From NCBI RefSeq assembly GCF_004923315.1, contig NZ_CP039650.1, positions 992,001 through 1,056,000 on the forward strand: a DNA stretch of 64,000 nt, in the 5' to 3' direction. The DNA comes from Azospirillum sp. TSA2s. Its GTDB lineage: Bacteria > Pseudomonadota > Alphaproteobacteria > Azospirillales > Azospirillaceae. Made by a program: the position numbers and the translations under genes. Shown piece by piece: positions 24,001 to 32,826 of the stretch (positions are counted from its first letter, which is position 1; every line of letters begins with the position of its first letter). Under the pieces are notes generated by a model. It did not search any database, was not told the DNA's origin, and saw nothing but the letters and a program-made list of their open reading frames with translations.

Positions 24001-24824
24001 AGCGCACGCGCCCGCTGGAAGATCGGACCGGCCGCGAAGCTGCGGTCTTCCACCTTGGTCACCGGCACGCATTTGGCGTGGTTGCCGGTGGAGAAGACCT
24101 CGTCGGCCTCAAGCAGATCCTTCGGCGTCAGGGTGCATTCCTCCACCGTCACGCCGTCGTTGCGCAGCAGGGCGATGACGCGCTGGCGGGTGATGCCGTT
24201 CAGGAAGCAACCGTTCGGCACCGGGGTGCGCACGACGCCGTCCTTGGCGATGAAGATGTTGGAGGTGGCGAACTCCGCCACATTGCCGATGACATCCAGC
24301 ATGATGGCGTTCTGGAAGCCGCGCTTGCGCGCCTCGGTCAGCGCCATGCCGGCGTTGGGATACAGGCAGGCGGCCTTGGCCTCGGTCGGGGCCATGGTCG
24401 GGATCGGACGGCGGCGGGTGGAGATGCAGGCGGCGAAGCCGGTCGGCTGCGGCAGCGGGTCCTCGTAGATCGACAGGACGAAGCGCGTGCTCTCCGGCGC
24501 CGGGGCGACGAAGCCGTCATCGGCGTAGAACATCGGGCGGATGTACAGTTCCGCCTCTTTCGGGAAGCGGCGGATGCCGTCCCAGCACAGCTCCTCGATC
24601 TCGCCGGCGGTGACCATCGGCTCCAGCCCCATCACCTGGGCGGAGCGGATGGCGCGGGCGCAATGCAGGTCGAGGTCGGGGGCCACGCCCTGGAAGGCGC
24701 GCGCGCCGTCGAAGACCGTCGAAGAGAGCCACAGCGTGTGGGACAGCGGTCCGACGATTGGCGGATTGCCCTCCATCCATTCACCCTGGATCCAACTCCA
24801 CGCCTGGCCTGCCATGCCGCCCAT
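23976..24824 (-). CDS. Class IV aminotransferase (branched-chain/D-amino acid type)
   Basis: 282 residues; the ATG at 24824 follows AGGGAAGGA. Fold type IV PLP enzyme of the IlvE/Dat family: SSTVFDGARAFQG near the N-terminus, the PLP lysine in the PTEAKAACLYPNA stretch near residue 160, ARKRGFQNAIMLD, and the EFATSNIFIAKDG motif (Glu plus Thr-Ser-Asn) that positions the cofactor. It probably transfers amino groups to branched-chain keto acids in the cytosol; D-amino acid or aminodeoxychorismate-type activity cannot be excluded. A TTCCCTAGAA site at 24834 lies just before the start. It is not in an operon. Confidence 0.85.
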   Translation of the reverse strand: MGGMAGQAWSWIQGEWMEGNPPIVGPLSHTLWLSSTVFDGARAFQGVAPDLDLHCARAIRSAQVMGLEPMVTAGEIEELCWDGIRRFPKEAELYIRPMFYADDGFVAPAPESTRFVLSIYEDPLPQPTGFAACISTRRRPIPTMAPTEAKAACLYPNAGMALTEARKRGFQNAIMLDVIGNVAEFATSNIFIAKDGVVRTPVPNGCFLNGITRQRVIALLRNDGVTVEECTLTPKDLLEADEVFSTGNHAKCVPVTKVEDRSFAAGPIFQRARALYWEYAFR

Positions 24825-25054
24825 GATTGGTCCTTCCCTAGAAAGAAAATGTGTCCATACGCTGGGCGCCGCCGGCCGGCACCGCCCATTCGTGGCTCGT
24901 CGTCGTTGGTGATCTCCCGAAGAGCATACCCCCTCCCCGCCGCCGGTCAACCGGTCCGCATGCAATCGTCCCGTGCGATGGAGCGGATTGCGGACTCGGC
25001 CGTTGATACAGGGGAGCGCACGACTGCGAACAATCGACGGATAGGAGCCACCTC

Positions 25055-25252
25055 ATGCCGATCACCGAACCAAGCCTCAGCGCCGCCCCACCCAATCCGT
25101 TTCCCGGCCCGCACGAGGATGTCCCGGTCGTTGACCTGCCGGGCACCGACAACCCGGACCTGCCCGATCCCGGCGGCCCCGGCACCACCGACAGCCCGAT
25201 GCCCGGCAACGACCTGCCGCCATCGCGGCCGACCGATCCGGACTTCGTCTGA
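25055..25252 (+). CDS. Small Pro/Asp-rich hypothetical protein
   Basis: 65 residues with AGGAG eight bases before the ATG and high GC3. It is about one quarter proline, with a PDLPDPGGPGTTD-like low-complexity core and acidic end, so it is probably disordered. No family was recognised. A good intrinsic terminator follows the stop at 25267, which supports expression as a short monocistronic unit. Confidence 0.65.
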   Translation: MPITEPSLSAAPPNPFPGPHEDVPVVDLPGTDNPDLPDPGGPGTTDSPMPGNDLPPSRPTDPDFV

Positions 25253-25266
25253 TCCCGCACAAACGA

Positions 25267-25294
25267 AAAAGGCGCCCCCGGAGGGGCGCCTTTC
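25267..25294. terminator. Bidirectional intrinsic terminator after the small gene and sdhB
   Basis: A GGCGCCCC/GGGGCGCC stem with flanking A- and T-runs, between the convergent small gene and the sdh operon. Confidence 0.9.
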
Positions 25295-25319
25295 TTCGTG
25301 TCGCGAATGCTCTCCGCGG

Positions 25320-26096
25320 TCAGCGGCGCACGACCATCAGCTTCTTGATCTCGGCGATGGCCTTGGCGGGGTTCAGACCCTTCGGGCACGCCTTGGTGCA
25401 GTTCATGATGGTGTGGCAGCGATAGAGACGGAACGGATCCTCGAGGTTGTCGAGGCGCTCGCCCGTCATCTCGTCGCGGCTGTCGGCGATCCAGCGATAG
25501 GCCTGGAGCAGGATCGACGGGCCGAGATAGCGGTCGCCGTTCCACCAGTAGCTGGGGCAGGAGGTCGAGCAGCAGAAGCACAGGATGCACTCGTAGAGGC
25601 CGTCCAGCTTGGCGCGGTCCTCCGGCGACTGCAGACGCTCGCGGCTCGGGGCCGGCGACTGGGTCTGCAGCCACGGCTTGATCGAGGCGAGCTGGGCATA
25701 GATGTGCTTCAGGTCGGGGACCAGATCCTTCACCACCGGCATGTGCGGCAGCGGGTAGATCTTGACGTCGCCCGGAACCTCGTCGATCGCCTTCAGGCAG
25801 GCCAGCGTGTTCGTGCCGTCGATGTTCATCGCGCACGACCCGCAGATGCCCTCGCGGCAGGACCGGCGGAAGGTCAGGGTGCTGTCGACCTGGTTCTTGA
25901 TGTAGATGATCGCGTCGAGGATCATCGGCCCGAACTTGTCGAGGTCGACCACATAGCTGTCGACGCGCGGGTTCTGGCCGTCCTCCGGGTTCCAGCGGTA
26001 GATCTTGAAGGTCTTGGCCCGCTTGGCGCCGTTCGCGACGTTGACGGTCTTGCCGACGCCGACCTTGGAGTTGGCTGGCAGGTTGAATTCAACCAT
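25320..26096 (-). CDS. sdhB: Succinate dehydrogenase iron-sulfur subunit
   Basis: 258 residues, the electron-transfer subunit of complex II on the cytosolic face of the membrane. The N-terminal ferredoxin domain carries the 2Fe-2S ligands in SCREGICGSCAMNIDG, with the distal Cys in LACLKAI. The C-terminal domain has CILCFCCSTSCPSYWW and CHTIMNCTKACPKGLNP, which bind the 4Fe-4S and 3Fe-4S clusters. It passes electrons from SdhA to ubiquinone. It is the last gene of the sdhCDAB operon, 26 bases after sdhA, with a strong terminator behind it. Confidence 0.97.
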   Translation of the reverse strand: MVEFNLPANSKVGVGKTVNVANGAKRAKTFKIYRWNPEDGQNPRVDSYVVDLDKFGPMILDAIIYIKNQVDSTLTFRRSCREGICGSCAMNIDGTNTLACLKAIDEVPGDVKIYPLPHMPVVKDLVPDLKHIYAQLASIKPWLQTQSPAPSRERLQSPEDRAKLDGLYECILCFCCSTSCPSYWWNGDRYLGPSILLQAYRWIADSRDEMTGERLDNLEDPFRLYRCHTIMNCTKACPKGLNPAKAIAEIKKLMVVRR

Positions 26097-26122
26097 AGCT
26101 GATTTCCTTTATCCGGCGGGCC

Positions 26123-27907
26123 TTAGTACACGCGGGCCTTGGGCGGGAAGACCTCGACCTCGTCGGTCAGGGTGTACATGTGGACCGGGCGGTAATCGAT
26201 CTTCGTCTCGCCGTTGTCCGCGACCCAGATGACGGTGTGCTTCATCCAGCCTTCGTCGTCGCGGTTCGGATAGTCCTCGCGGGCATGCGCGCCGCGGCTT
26301 TCCGGACGGTTCTGGGCGGAGTGCAGGGTGGCGACCGCCTGGCCCAGCAGGTTGTCCAGTTCCAGCGCCTCGACCAGATCGGAGTTCCAGACCAGCGTAC
26401 GATCGGAGATCGCCATCTCGCCCTTCTTGGCATAGACGGCGTCGATCTTCTTCACGCCCTCGTCCAGGACCTCGCCGGTGCGGAAGACGGCGCAGTTGTT
26501 CTGCATCGTCCGCTGCATCTCCAGCCGCAGGTCGGCCGACTTGATCGAGCCCTTGGCGTTGCGGATGCGGTCGAACCGCTCCAGCGCCTTGTCGCAGCTG
26601 TCGGCCTTGACCGACGGGGCCTTGCCCGGCTTGACGACCTCGGCGGCGCGGATGGCGGCCGCGCGGCCGAACACCACCAGATCGAGCAGCGAGTTGGAGC
26701 CCAGGCGGTTCGCGCCGTGGACCGACACGCAGGCCGCCTCGCCGATCGCCATCAGGCCCGGAACCACTTGGTCCGGGTTCTCTGCGGTCGGCGACAGAAC
26801 CTCGCAGTGAACGTTGGTCGGGATGCCGCCCATGTTGTAGTGGACGGTCGGCAGAACCGGGATCGGCTCCTTGGTCACGTCCACGCCGGCGAAGATCTTG
26901 GCCGTCTCGGCGATGCCGGGCAGGCGCTGGTGGATGATCTCCGGCGGCAGATGCTCGAGGTGCAGGTGGATGTGGTCCTTGTGCTCACCCACGCCGCGGC
27001 CTTCGCGGATCTCGATGGTCATCGAGCGGGACACGACGTCGCGCGACGCCAGATCCTTGGCCGACGGGGCATAGCGCTCCATGAAGCGCTCGCCGTTGGA
27101 GTTGGTCAGGTAGCCGCCCTCGCCGCGCACGCCCTCGGTGATGAGGCAGCCGGAGCCGTAGATGCCGGTCGGGTGGAACTGCACGAACTCCATGTCCTGC
27201 AGCGGCAGGCCGGCGCGCAGGATCATGCCGCCGCCGTCGCCGGTGCAGGTGTGGGCCGAGGTCGCCGAGAAGTAGGCGCGGCCGTAGCCGCCGGTCGCCA
27301 GCACGACCATCTGGCCGCGGAAGCGGTGCAGCGTGCCGTCGTCCAGGTTCCAGGCCAGCACGCCCTTGCAGACGCCGTCCTCCATGATGAGGTCGAGCGC
27401 GAAGTATTCGACGAAGAACTCCGCCTCATGCTTCAGCGACTGCTGGTAGAGGGTGTGCAGGATGGCGTGGCCGGTGCGGTCGGCGGCGGCGCAGGTCCGG
27501 TAGGCCTGGGTCTTGCCATACTGCGCGGTCATGCCGCCGAAGGCGCGCTGGTAGATCTTGCCTTCCGGCGTGCGCGAGAAGGGCACGCCGTAGTGCTCCA
27601 GCTCGATGATCGCCGGGATGGCCTCGCGGCACATGTACTCGATCGCGTCCTGGTCGCCCAGCCAGTCCGACCCCTTGACGGTGTCGTACATGTGGTAGCG
27701 CCAGTCGTCCTCGCCCATGTTGCCGAGAGCGGCCGAGATGCCGCCCTGCGCCGCCACCGTGTGGGAGCGGGTCGGGAACACCTTGGTGATGCAGGCGGTC
27801 TTCAGCCCCTTTTCGGCCATGCCGAAGGTGGCGCGCAGACCGGCGCCGCCGGCGCCGACGACGACGACGTCATAGGTGTGGTCGATGATGTTGTAGGCGG
27901 TCGCCAT
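26123..27907 (-). CDS. sdhA: Succinate dehydrogenase flavoprotein subunit
   Basis: 594 residues; the ATG at 27907 is the normal start (MATAYNIIDHTYDVVVVGAG), and the open upstream frame is sdhD antiframe. It has the dinucleotide-binding GAGGAGLRA, the covalent-FAD histidine in FPTRSHTVAAQGG, the active-site region HPTGIYGSGCLITEG, the RGEGGYL segment, and HYNMGGIPTN. It oxidises succinate to fumarate in the TCA cycle and reduces covalently bound FAD. Length is standard. It lies between sdhD (5-base gap) and sdhB. Confidence 0.97.
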   Translation of the reverse strand: MATAYNIIDHTYDVVVVGAGGAGLRATFGMAEKGLKTACITKVFPTRSHTVAAQGGISAALGNMGEDDWRYHMYDTVKGSDWLGDQDAIEYMCREAIPAIIELEHYGVPFSRTPEGKIYQRAFGGMTAQYGKTQAYRTCAAADRTGHAILHTLYQQSLKHEAEFFVEYFALDLIMEDGVCKGVLAWNLDDGTLHRFRGQMVVLATGGYGRAYFSATSAHTCTGDGGGMILRAGLPLQDMEFVQFHPTGIYGSGCLITEGVRGEGGYLTNSNGERFMERYAPSAKDLASRDVVSRSMTIEIREGRGVGEHKDHIHLHLEHLPPEIIHQRLPGIAETAKIFAGVDVTKEPIPVLPTVHYNMGGIPTNVHCEVLSPTAENPDQVVPGLMAIGEAACVSVHGANRLGSNSLLDLVVFGRAAAIRAAEVVKPGKAPSVKADSCDKALERFDRIRNAKGSIKSADLRLEMQRTMQNNCAVFRTGEVLDEGVKKIDAVYAKKGEMAISDRTLVWNSDLVEALELDNLLGQAVATLHSAQNRPESRGAHAREDYPNRDDEGWMKHTVIWVADNGETKIDYRPVHMYTLTDEVEVFPPKARVY

Positions 27908-27912
27908 GGTCG

Positions 27913-28308
27913 TCAGGCTCCGATGAAGATCTTCACGACGGCCAGCACGCAGGCCGCCGCCAGGGCGAAGGACAGGAACTTGACGCCGATGATCAGCGCC
28001 ATCTTCTGCCATTCCACATGCACGTAGTCCTCGATGACCACCTGCAGCCCGGACTGGGCGTGGTGGAAGGTGACCACGGCGGTGAGGACCATCATGACGG
28101 CCGAGAAGGGCGACTTCATCCAGGTGATGAACCCGGCGTGATCGGCGCCGAGATGGCCGATGACGCCGAAGACGAACCAGACGGTCAGCGGGACGAGCGC
28201 GATCGCGGTCAGACGCTGCGACCACCAATGTTCGGTGCCATGCTTGGCGGAACCCAGACCGCGCGCAACCTGAAGCGGCGAACGGAGGGTCTTGCTATTG
28301 GACGCCAT
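27913..28308 (-). CDS. sdhD: Succinate dehydrogenase membrane anchor SdhD
   Basis: 131 residues with three hydrophobic helices (about 30-52, 65-85 and 103-128). The N-terminal RSPLQVARGLGSAKHGTEHW segment and the His in FHHAQSGLQVVIEDYVH match the quinone and haem-b-binding anchor subunit of alphaproteobacterial complex II. Together with SdhC it holds the SdhAB head on the inner membrane. It follows sdhC by 11 bases and precedes sdhA by 5 in one operon. Confidence 0.93.
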   Translation of the reverse strand: MASNSKTLRSPLQVARGLGSAKHGTEHWWSQRLTAIALVPLTVWFVFGVIGHLGADHAGFITWMKSPFSAVMMVLTAVVTFHHAQSGLQVVIEDYVHVEWQKMALIIGVKFLSFALAAACVLAVVKIFIGA

Positions 28309-28319
28309 GTCTTATCTCC

Positions 28320-28709
28320 TCACCACACGGCCAAGCCGACGATCCAGGTCAGCACGGTCAGCACCGCCGTCGCGCCGAGGACGACCTTGTTGTTGCGGTC
28401 GGCATCGGTCAGCTCGAACGACTTGCCGGCGTCCCAGACCAGATGGCGGATGCCGTTGCACAGGTGGTAGTACAGCGCCGCCGACCAGCCGAACATCAGC
28501 AGCAGGCCGAAGAACGACCCGATGAAGCCCTGCGCGCGCGCAAACGCCTCCGGACCGGCGGCGGCGGCGACCAGCCACCAGACCAGCAGAAGCGTGCCGA
28601 CAGCCAGCCCGACGCCCGTGATGCGGTGCGTGATGGACATGACTGCGGTCAACGGGAGTTTGTAGACTTGAAGGTGCGGGGAGAGCGGCCGACCGCTGCC
28701 GTTTGCCAT
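28320..28709 (-). CDS. sdhC: Succinate dehydrogenase cytochrome b556 subunit SdhC
   Basis: 129 residues. The start is at the ATG giving MANGSGRPLSPHLQVYKLPL; the longer open frame lacks family similarity. The signature SPHLQVYK and SITHRITGVGL are diagnostic, and the haem ligand His lies in LYYHLCNGIRHLVWDAG. Three membrane helices. It is the first gene of the sdhCDAB operon. Its promoter should lie in 28710-28986, where no gene is supported. Confidence 0.94.
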   Translation of the reverse strand: MANGSGRPLSPHLQVYKLPLTAVMSITHRITGVGLAVGTLLLVWWLVAAAAGPEAFARAQGFIGSFFGLLLMFGWSAALYYHLCNGIRHLVWDAGKSFELTDADRNNKVVLGATAVLTVLTWIVGLAVW

Positions 28710-28986
28710 TGCGTCGTCCTCTGTTCGCGGCCGGACGCGGCGCAACATGACGATTGCCGCGGCGGCTGGGTGGTGCGTGCCCTTTTTAAGACGGCTGTCC
28801 CGTCCTATTGGTTGGCGCAATGAATTACGCTCCCGCAGCAGCCGAGTCAACGGCGGGGGGTGGCCGAAAGTGCTGGTGTGACGATTTTGGCGCAGCGCGG
28901 GAAGTGGCTGAAAAGAAACGGCCTTCGGGTTCTGTGGTATTACCAGCGAATGAGGCCAGTCAGGGACCGCCGCGCCTGGCTCCCCG

Positions 28987-29250
28987 CTACTTGTCGAAGC
29001 GGCGCACGTTCTCGACCATCATCGAGTACATCTGCGTAATCAGTTCCGCGGGTCGAAGACGGCCGAACGGAATGTTGTCCTTGGCCCATTCGACCAGCCC
29101 CGGCGGCGGCTTCACCGGCGCCACCTCGTACCCCGCCTTCTTCAGAGCGGCGGTCACGGCCTTCGCCTGCTTGGCATAATCCTCGTTGAAGAAGGACTTG
29201 TCGGCGTCCTTGATCGCCTTGGCGATGATGTCCTCGATGGGGGCGGGCAT
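28987..29250 (-). CDS. Hypothetical protein
   Basis: 87 residues from the ATG at 29250 (MPAPIEDIIAKAIKDADKSF); a GTG at 29292 would add 14 residues. It is a soluble mixed helical protein with ALKKAGYEVAPVKPPPGLVEWAKDNIPFG in two overlapping segments and a basic C-terminal helix. It is strongly GC3-biased. The sequence looks like a small conserved alphaproteobacterial protein, but I cannot name a family. It follows the methyltransferase gene in the same direction by 87 bases. Confidence 0.6.
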   Translation of the reverse strand: MPAPIEDIIAKAIKDADKSFFNEDYAKQAKAVTAALKKAGYEVAPVKPPPGLVEWAKDNIPFGRLRPAELITQMYSMMVENVRRFDK

Positions 29251-29337
29251 GCCGATGCTTGGGCCGGGTCTGGTTGGCGGAAGTGCCGCCACCCTGTCAC
29301 AGGCGGCGGGGGCGACGCAATCCGGTCGCGTCGCCGG

Positions 29338-30225
29338 TCAGGCCGGTTTCTCCCCCGCCTGAAGCCTTCCAAGGATGTCCTGATGATCGCGCAGAGCATG
29401 GCGGAAGGGATGGCGCATGTGGTCCGACATCCGCTCCATCATTCCGGCGTGCAGGCGATCCGGATCCCCGAGCAGATTGGCCAGCGCGCGGATTTCAGCC
29501 ATGCCGTAGGCGCAGTGCCGCGGTTTGGCACGCAGCAGGAAATGCATCGATCCGGCGGTTATCAGGCCGCGTCCATGGCGGCGGGCGATCAGTTCCAGCG
29601 CCTTGCGGCTGTAGAAGAACACATGCTGGCCGTTGTCCTCGCCGAAATAATACCAGCTTCGGTCCTGCCCGCGGTAGAGTTCGGTCGTGACGATCAGGAT
29701 GTCCGGATCGAAGGCGAACAAGGCCTGCGTATCGCGCGCCGGCTCCGGCAGATGTTCCAGCACCTCAAAGGCGGTGACGACGTCCGCCCGCTCCAGCCCG
29801 GCCAGTTCGGCGGAATGGAAAGGCACGTAGAAATTCGGCGTGTAGGGTTCGTGCAGGAAGACGTTCCAGCCGCGGTCCCGCATCATCCTTGCGAACAGGC
29901 CGTTTCCGCCGGCCCAGTCGAGGCAAACGGCATCGGCGCCGACACCGAGCATCGACAGGATCAGGTCCACCCGCATCGACAAATCCATGCTGCGGGCGAC
30001 GATGCCGACATCCGTCAGCGGGCGAGGGTCGGTATAGGCTTCCGCCAGCCAATAGGGCTGTTCGGTCTGCATCGATCCGCAGCCGGTGCATTGGAAGAAG
30101 CCGGCCGGGTGACGCCCCATCAAACGCAATTCGAACGTCGGCGTGCTGTCAGCCCCGCAGAGGCGGCAGGGAATCGGGGCGCCCGGTCCACTTCCCGTCG
30201 CCCTGCCCGTCGCCGCTGCGTCCAT
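29338..30225 (-). CDS. Zinc-ribbon class I SAM methyltransferase
   Basis: 295 residues. An N-terminal zinc-binding motif (CRLCG at about 20-24, then CTGCGSMQTEQPYW at about 46-59) is followed by a Rossmann methyltransferase: CLDWAGGNGLFARMM is the SAM-binding motif I, and VVTAFEVLEHLPEP is motif II with the EHL acid. Zinc-ribbon plus methyltransferase is typical of enzymes acting on sugars, lipids or secondary metabolites, and of glycosyl-cluster methyltransferases. No sugar gene cluster surrounds it, so the substrate is unknown. It lies behind rlmN in the same orientation with a 40-base gap. Confidence 0.8.
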   Translation of the reverse strand: MDAAATGRATGSGPGAPIPCRLCGADSTPTFELRLMGRHPAGFFQCTGCGSMQTEQPYWLAEAYTDPRPLTDVGIVARSMDLSMRVDLILSMLGVGADAVCLDWAGGNGLFARMMRDRGWNVFLHEPYTPNFYVPFHSAELAGLERADVVTAFEVLEHLPEPARDTQALFAFDPDILIVTTELYRGQDRSWYYFGEDNGQHVFFYSRKALELIARRHGRGLITAGSMHFLLRAKPRHCAYGMAEIRALANLLGDPDRLHAGMMERMSDHMRHPFRHALRDHQDILGRLQAGEKPA

Positions 30226-30265
30226 GCCCGCCTTCCCCCAAACGACCTGCCGCCCTGCCGAGGTT

Positions 30266-31435
30266 CTACGACACCAGCGCCGCGTCCTTCTCGGCGATGA
30301 CGTTGGCGATGGCGGCGCGTTCGGCGGCAGTCAGGCGCAGGCTGGCGCTCTTCAACTGGCCGCAGGCGGCCATGATGTCCTCGCCGCGCGGGGTGCGGAC
30401 AGGGCTGGCGTAGCCGGCATTGTTGACGATGTCGCCGAAGACCTGGATCGCCCGCGCGGTCGACCGCTCGTAGGGAGCGCCCGGCCATTCGTTGAAGGGG
30501 ATCAGGTTGATCTTGGCCGGGATGCCTTCCAGCAGCTTCACCAGCGCCCGCGCATCGGCCGGCGTGTCGTTGATCCCCTTCAGCATCACATATTCGAAGG
30601 TGATGCGGCGCGCGTTGGACAGGCCGGGGTAATTGCGGCAGGCCTCCATCAGATCCCGCAGCGGATATTTGCGGTTGATGGGCATGATGATGTCGCGCAG
30701 CTCGTCGGTCACCGCATGCAGGCTGACCGCGAGGTTGACGTTCAGCTCCTCGCCGCAGCGCTCCATCATCGGCACGACGCCGGAGGTCGACAGCGTGATG
30801 CGCCGCTTGGAGATCGAGATGCCGTCGCCGTCCATCACGATCTTCAACGCCTTGGCGACGTTGTCGTAATTGAACAGCGGTTCGCCCATGCCCATCATGA
30901 CGATGTTCGACAGCATCCGCCCGTCGGGCGGCGCCGGCCATTCGCCCAGCATGTCGCGCGCCAGCATCACCTGCGCCACGATTTCCGCCGAATCCAGGTT
31001 GCGCACCAGACGCTGCGTGCCGGTGTGGCAGAAGCGGCAGGTCAGCGTGCAGCCGACCTGCGAGGAGACGCAGAGCGTGCCGCGATCCTCCTCGGGGATG
31101 TGGACGCTCTCCACCTCCTGCCCGTCCGGCATGCGCAGCAGCCATTTGCGGGTGCCGTCCGCCGACTTCAGGTCCTTCACCACGGTCGGCCGCGCCACGA
31201 CGTAGACGTCGGCCAGCTTTTCCCGCACCGGCTTGGCCAGCGTGGTCATCTCGGCGAAATCGGTGGAGCCGCGGTGATAGATCCAGTGCCAGAGCTGGCG
31301 CGCCCGGAACTTTTCCAGGCCGATCGACAGCATCTCGGCTTCCAGCTCTTCGCGGGACAGGCCGACAAGGTTCTTGCGTCCGTCGGCATCGGTCGCCGGC
31401 GGAACGAAGGCGGAGGCATGATTGGAGGCGCTCAT
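30266..31435 (-). CDS. rlmN: 23S rRNA/tRNA adenine-C2 methyltransferase RlmN
   Basis: 389 residues; ATG 31435 chosen. Radical SAM enzyme methylating A2503 of 23S rRNA and A37 of certain tRNAs. GCTLTCRFCHTGTQ carries the CxxxCxxC iron-sulfur triad. MMGMGEPLFNYDNV is the SAM-binding segment, and a catalytic Cys is expected in the NNAGYASPVRTPRGEDIMAAC region near the C-terminus. The N-terminal helical domain (REELEAEMLSIGLEKFRARQ) recognises RNA. Length is standard. It influences translation fidelity. It is probably the first gene of a short leftward unit with the methyltransferase. Confidence 0.95.
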   Translation of the reverse strand: MSASNHASAFVPPATDADGRKNLVGLSREELEAEMLSIGLEKFRARQLWHWIYHRGSTDFAEMTTLAKPVREKLADVYVVARPTVVKDLKSADGTRKWLLRMPDGQEVESVHIPEEDRGTLCVSSQVGCTLTCRFCHTGTQRLVRNLDSAEIVAQVMLARDMLGEWPAPPDGRMLSNIVMMGMGEPLFNYDNVAKALKIVMDGDGISISKRRITLSTSGVVPMMERCGEELNVNLAVSLHAVTDELRDIIMPINRKYPLRDLMEACRNYPGLSNARRITFEYVMLKGINDTPADARALVKLLEGIPAKINLIPFNEWPGAPYERSTARAIQVFGDIVNNAGYASPVRTPRGEDIMAACGQLKSASLRLTAAERAAIANVIAEKDAALVS

Positions 31436-31513
31436 GGCCCCACTACATAGGGCCATGCGCGCGCGGAGTCAAAAGACTCGAGGGGAAAAAGACCAAGTAA
31501 ACTGCTGTGGCGA

Positions 31514-32080
31514 TCAGCGCTTCACGCCGCAGGCCTCGTTGATGGCGTCATAGGCCTGGCCGACGCCGGTCAGGCTGTAGGTGTCGGTCGTCTTGGTGCC
31601 GCGGCCGGACACGCCCTTCACCACCATCTGCTTGCCGTCGCGCATCGCCGCGGTCACGGCGCGGTCGCCGTCGGCATCGCGGGCCCAGGCGGTCTCGCCG
31701 TCGGTGAACAGCTTGAAGTCCTTGCCGTCGATGTTGACCTCGGCTTCGCTGCCCTTCTTGAACGGATAGCCGACGATGACGCTGACGACGTCCAGGGCCT
31801 TCTCCGCCGGGCGGTGGGTGACCAGCGTATAGATGTCGCCGCGCTTCGCCTTCGGCTCCGTCTTCTTGGGCTGGCTGGAGATGTAGCAGACCTTCTGCCC
31901 CTTCTCCTCGAACACGAAGGCGTTCCAGTCCTTGAAGGTGCCGAGATGGCGCGGGTCGGCGGCGGCGGCCGGCGCGGCGGCCAAGCCAGATGCGAAAAGC
32001 CCGGCGGCGAGAAGGGTGGAGAGGACAGAACCGGCAAAGGCGGCCCCGGCAATTCGGCGGACGGCGTTGGGAAGCAACAT
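31514..32080 (-). CDS. Invasion-associated locus B (IalB) family protein
   Basis: 188 residues; the ATG at 32080 gives an N-terminal signal peptide (SVLSTLLAAGLFASGLAAAPA) for periplasmic export. The mature domain has FKDWNAFVFEEKGQKVCYIS, then YTLVTHRPAEKALDVVSVIV and, near the end, TYSLTGVGQAYDAINEACGV, typical of the IalB family, with a disulfide-capable Cys pair (VCY and EACG). IalB-like proteins are widespread in alphaproteobacteria, not only pathogens, and their function outside Bartonella is unclear. It is divergent from the CheY-like gene. Confidence 0.85.
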   Translation of the reverse strand: MLLPNAVRRIAGAAFAGSVLSTLLAAGLFASGLAAAPAAAADPRHLGTFKDWNAFVFEEKGQKVCYISSQPKKTEPKAKRGDIYTLVTHRPAEKALDVVSVIVGYPFKKGSEAEVNIDGKDFKLFTDGETAWARDADGDRAVTAAMRDGKQMVVKGVSGRGTKTTDTYSLTGVGQAYDAINEACGVKR

Positions 32081-32312
32081 CGGTCTTGCGTCTGCTCGTT
32101 GTTGGTCCGTGGGGTGCGGGCGGACACTACCCCAAACGGACAACGCATTCCAAGGCCGGTGGACCGGAACCGGTCTGTTTCTCACAGCGTGGGCTGGACG
32201 CCGCGTGACATTTTGACACGCGGAATGGCGCCCGTGCTATTGACTAGGACCTCTGGCTTAGGCCGAAGTTCAGGCTATATCTGCGCGCAATATTGAGGTG
32301 ACGGGAACTGGC

Positions 32313-32687
32313 ATGGCCAAGCTGCTTGTGGTTGACGACGATCCGGTCACGCGCAACCTGATCCGCGCGATCCTGACCCGCGAAGGTCATGACCTGACCC
32401 TGTGCGCCGGCGCCACGGAGGCCATCGGCATCCTGTATGTGCAGAAGTTCGACCTCGTCCTGACCGACATCATCATGCCGGACCATGATGGATTCGAGGT
32501 GATCAAGGCCGCCCGTTCCCTGCGTCCGGAGATGCCGGTGGTCATCCTGTCGGCCATCGACGACAAGGTGCCGTCCCAGCTGACCTCCGCCGCCTTCGCC
32601 AAGCTGGGCGTGACCCGGGTCATCGCCAAGCCGGTCAACCCCAGCCTGCTGGCGTCCGAAGTCCTGGCCGCGCTCGTCGCAGGCTGA
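32313..32687 (+). CDS. CheY-like response regulator (receiver domain only)
   Basis: 124 residues, starting MAKLLVVDDDPVTRNLIRAI. The acidic triad is in VVDDDP (near residues 8-9) and FDLVLTDIIMPDHDGFEV, with the phosphoacceptor Asp in LTD (near residue 52). The conserved Thr/Ser is in VILSAID and the Lys in VIAKPVNP. There is no output domain, so it probably acts by protein contact or as a phosphorelay intermediate. No histidine kinase is adjacent. The GTG at 32298 is an alternative start. Confidence 0.9.
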   Translation: MAKLLVVDDDPVTRNLIRAILTREGHDLTLCAGATEAIGILYVQKFDLVLTDIIMPDHDGFEVIKAARSLRPEMPVVILSAIDDKVPSQLTSAAFAKLGVTRVIAKPVNPSLLASEVLAALVAG

Positions 32688-32826
32688 ACCACCGCATCGA
32701 TGGCCTCCGCCGACGACAGCGCACCGATTTGGCAAGATCTTCACGCCTGTCGGCATTCACGCCACTCACCGGCCGCCGAAACTCCCGCTATCCTCCATGG
32801 CGCATCCCTGAACCGGAAACCACGCC

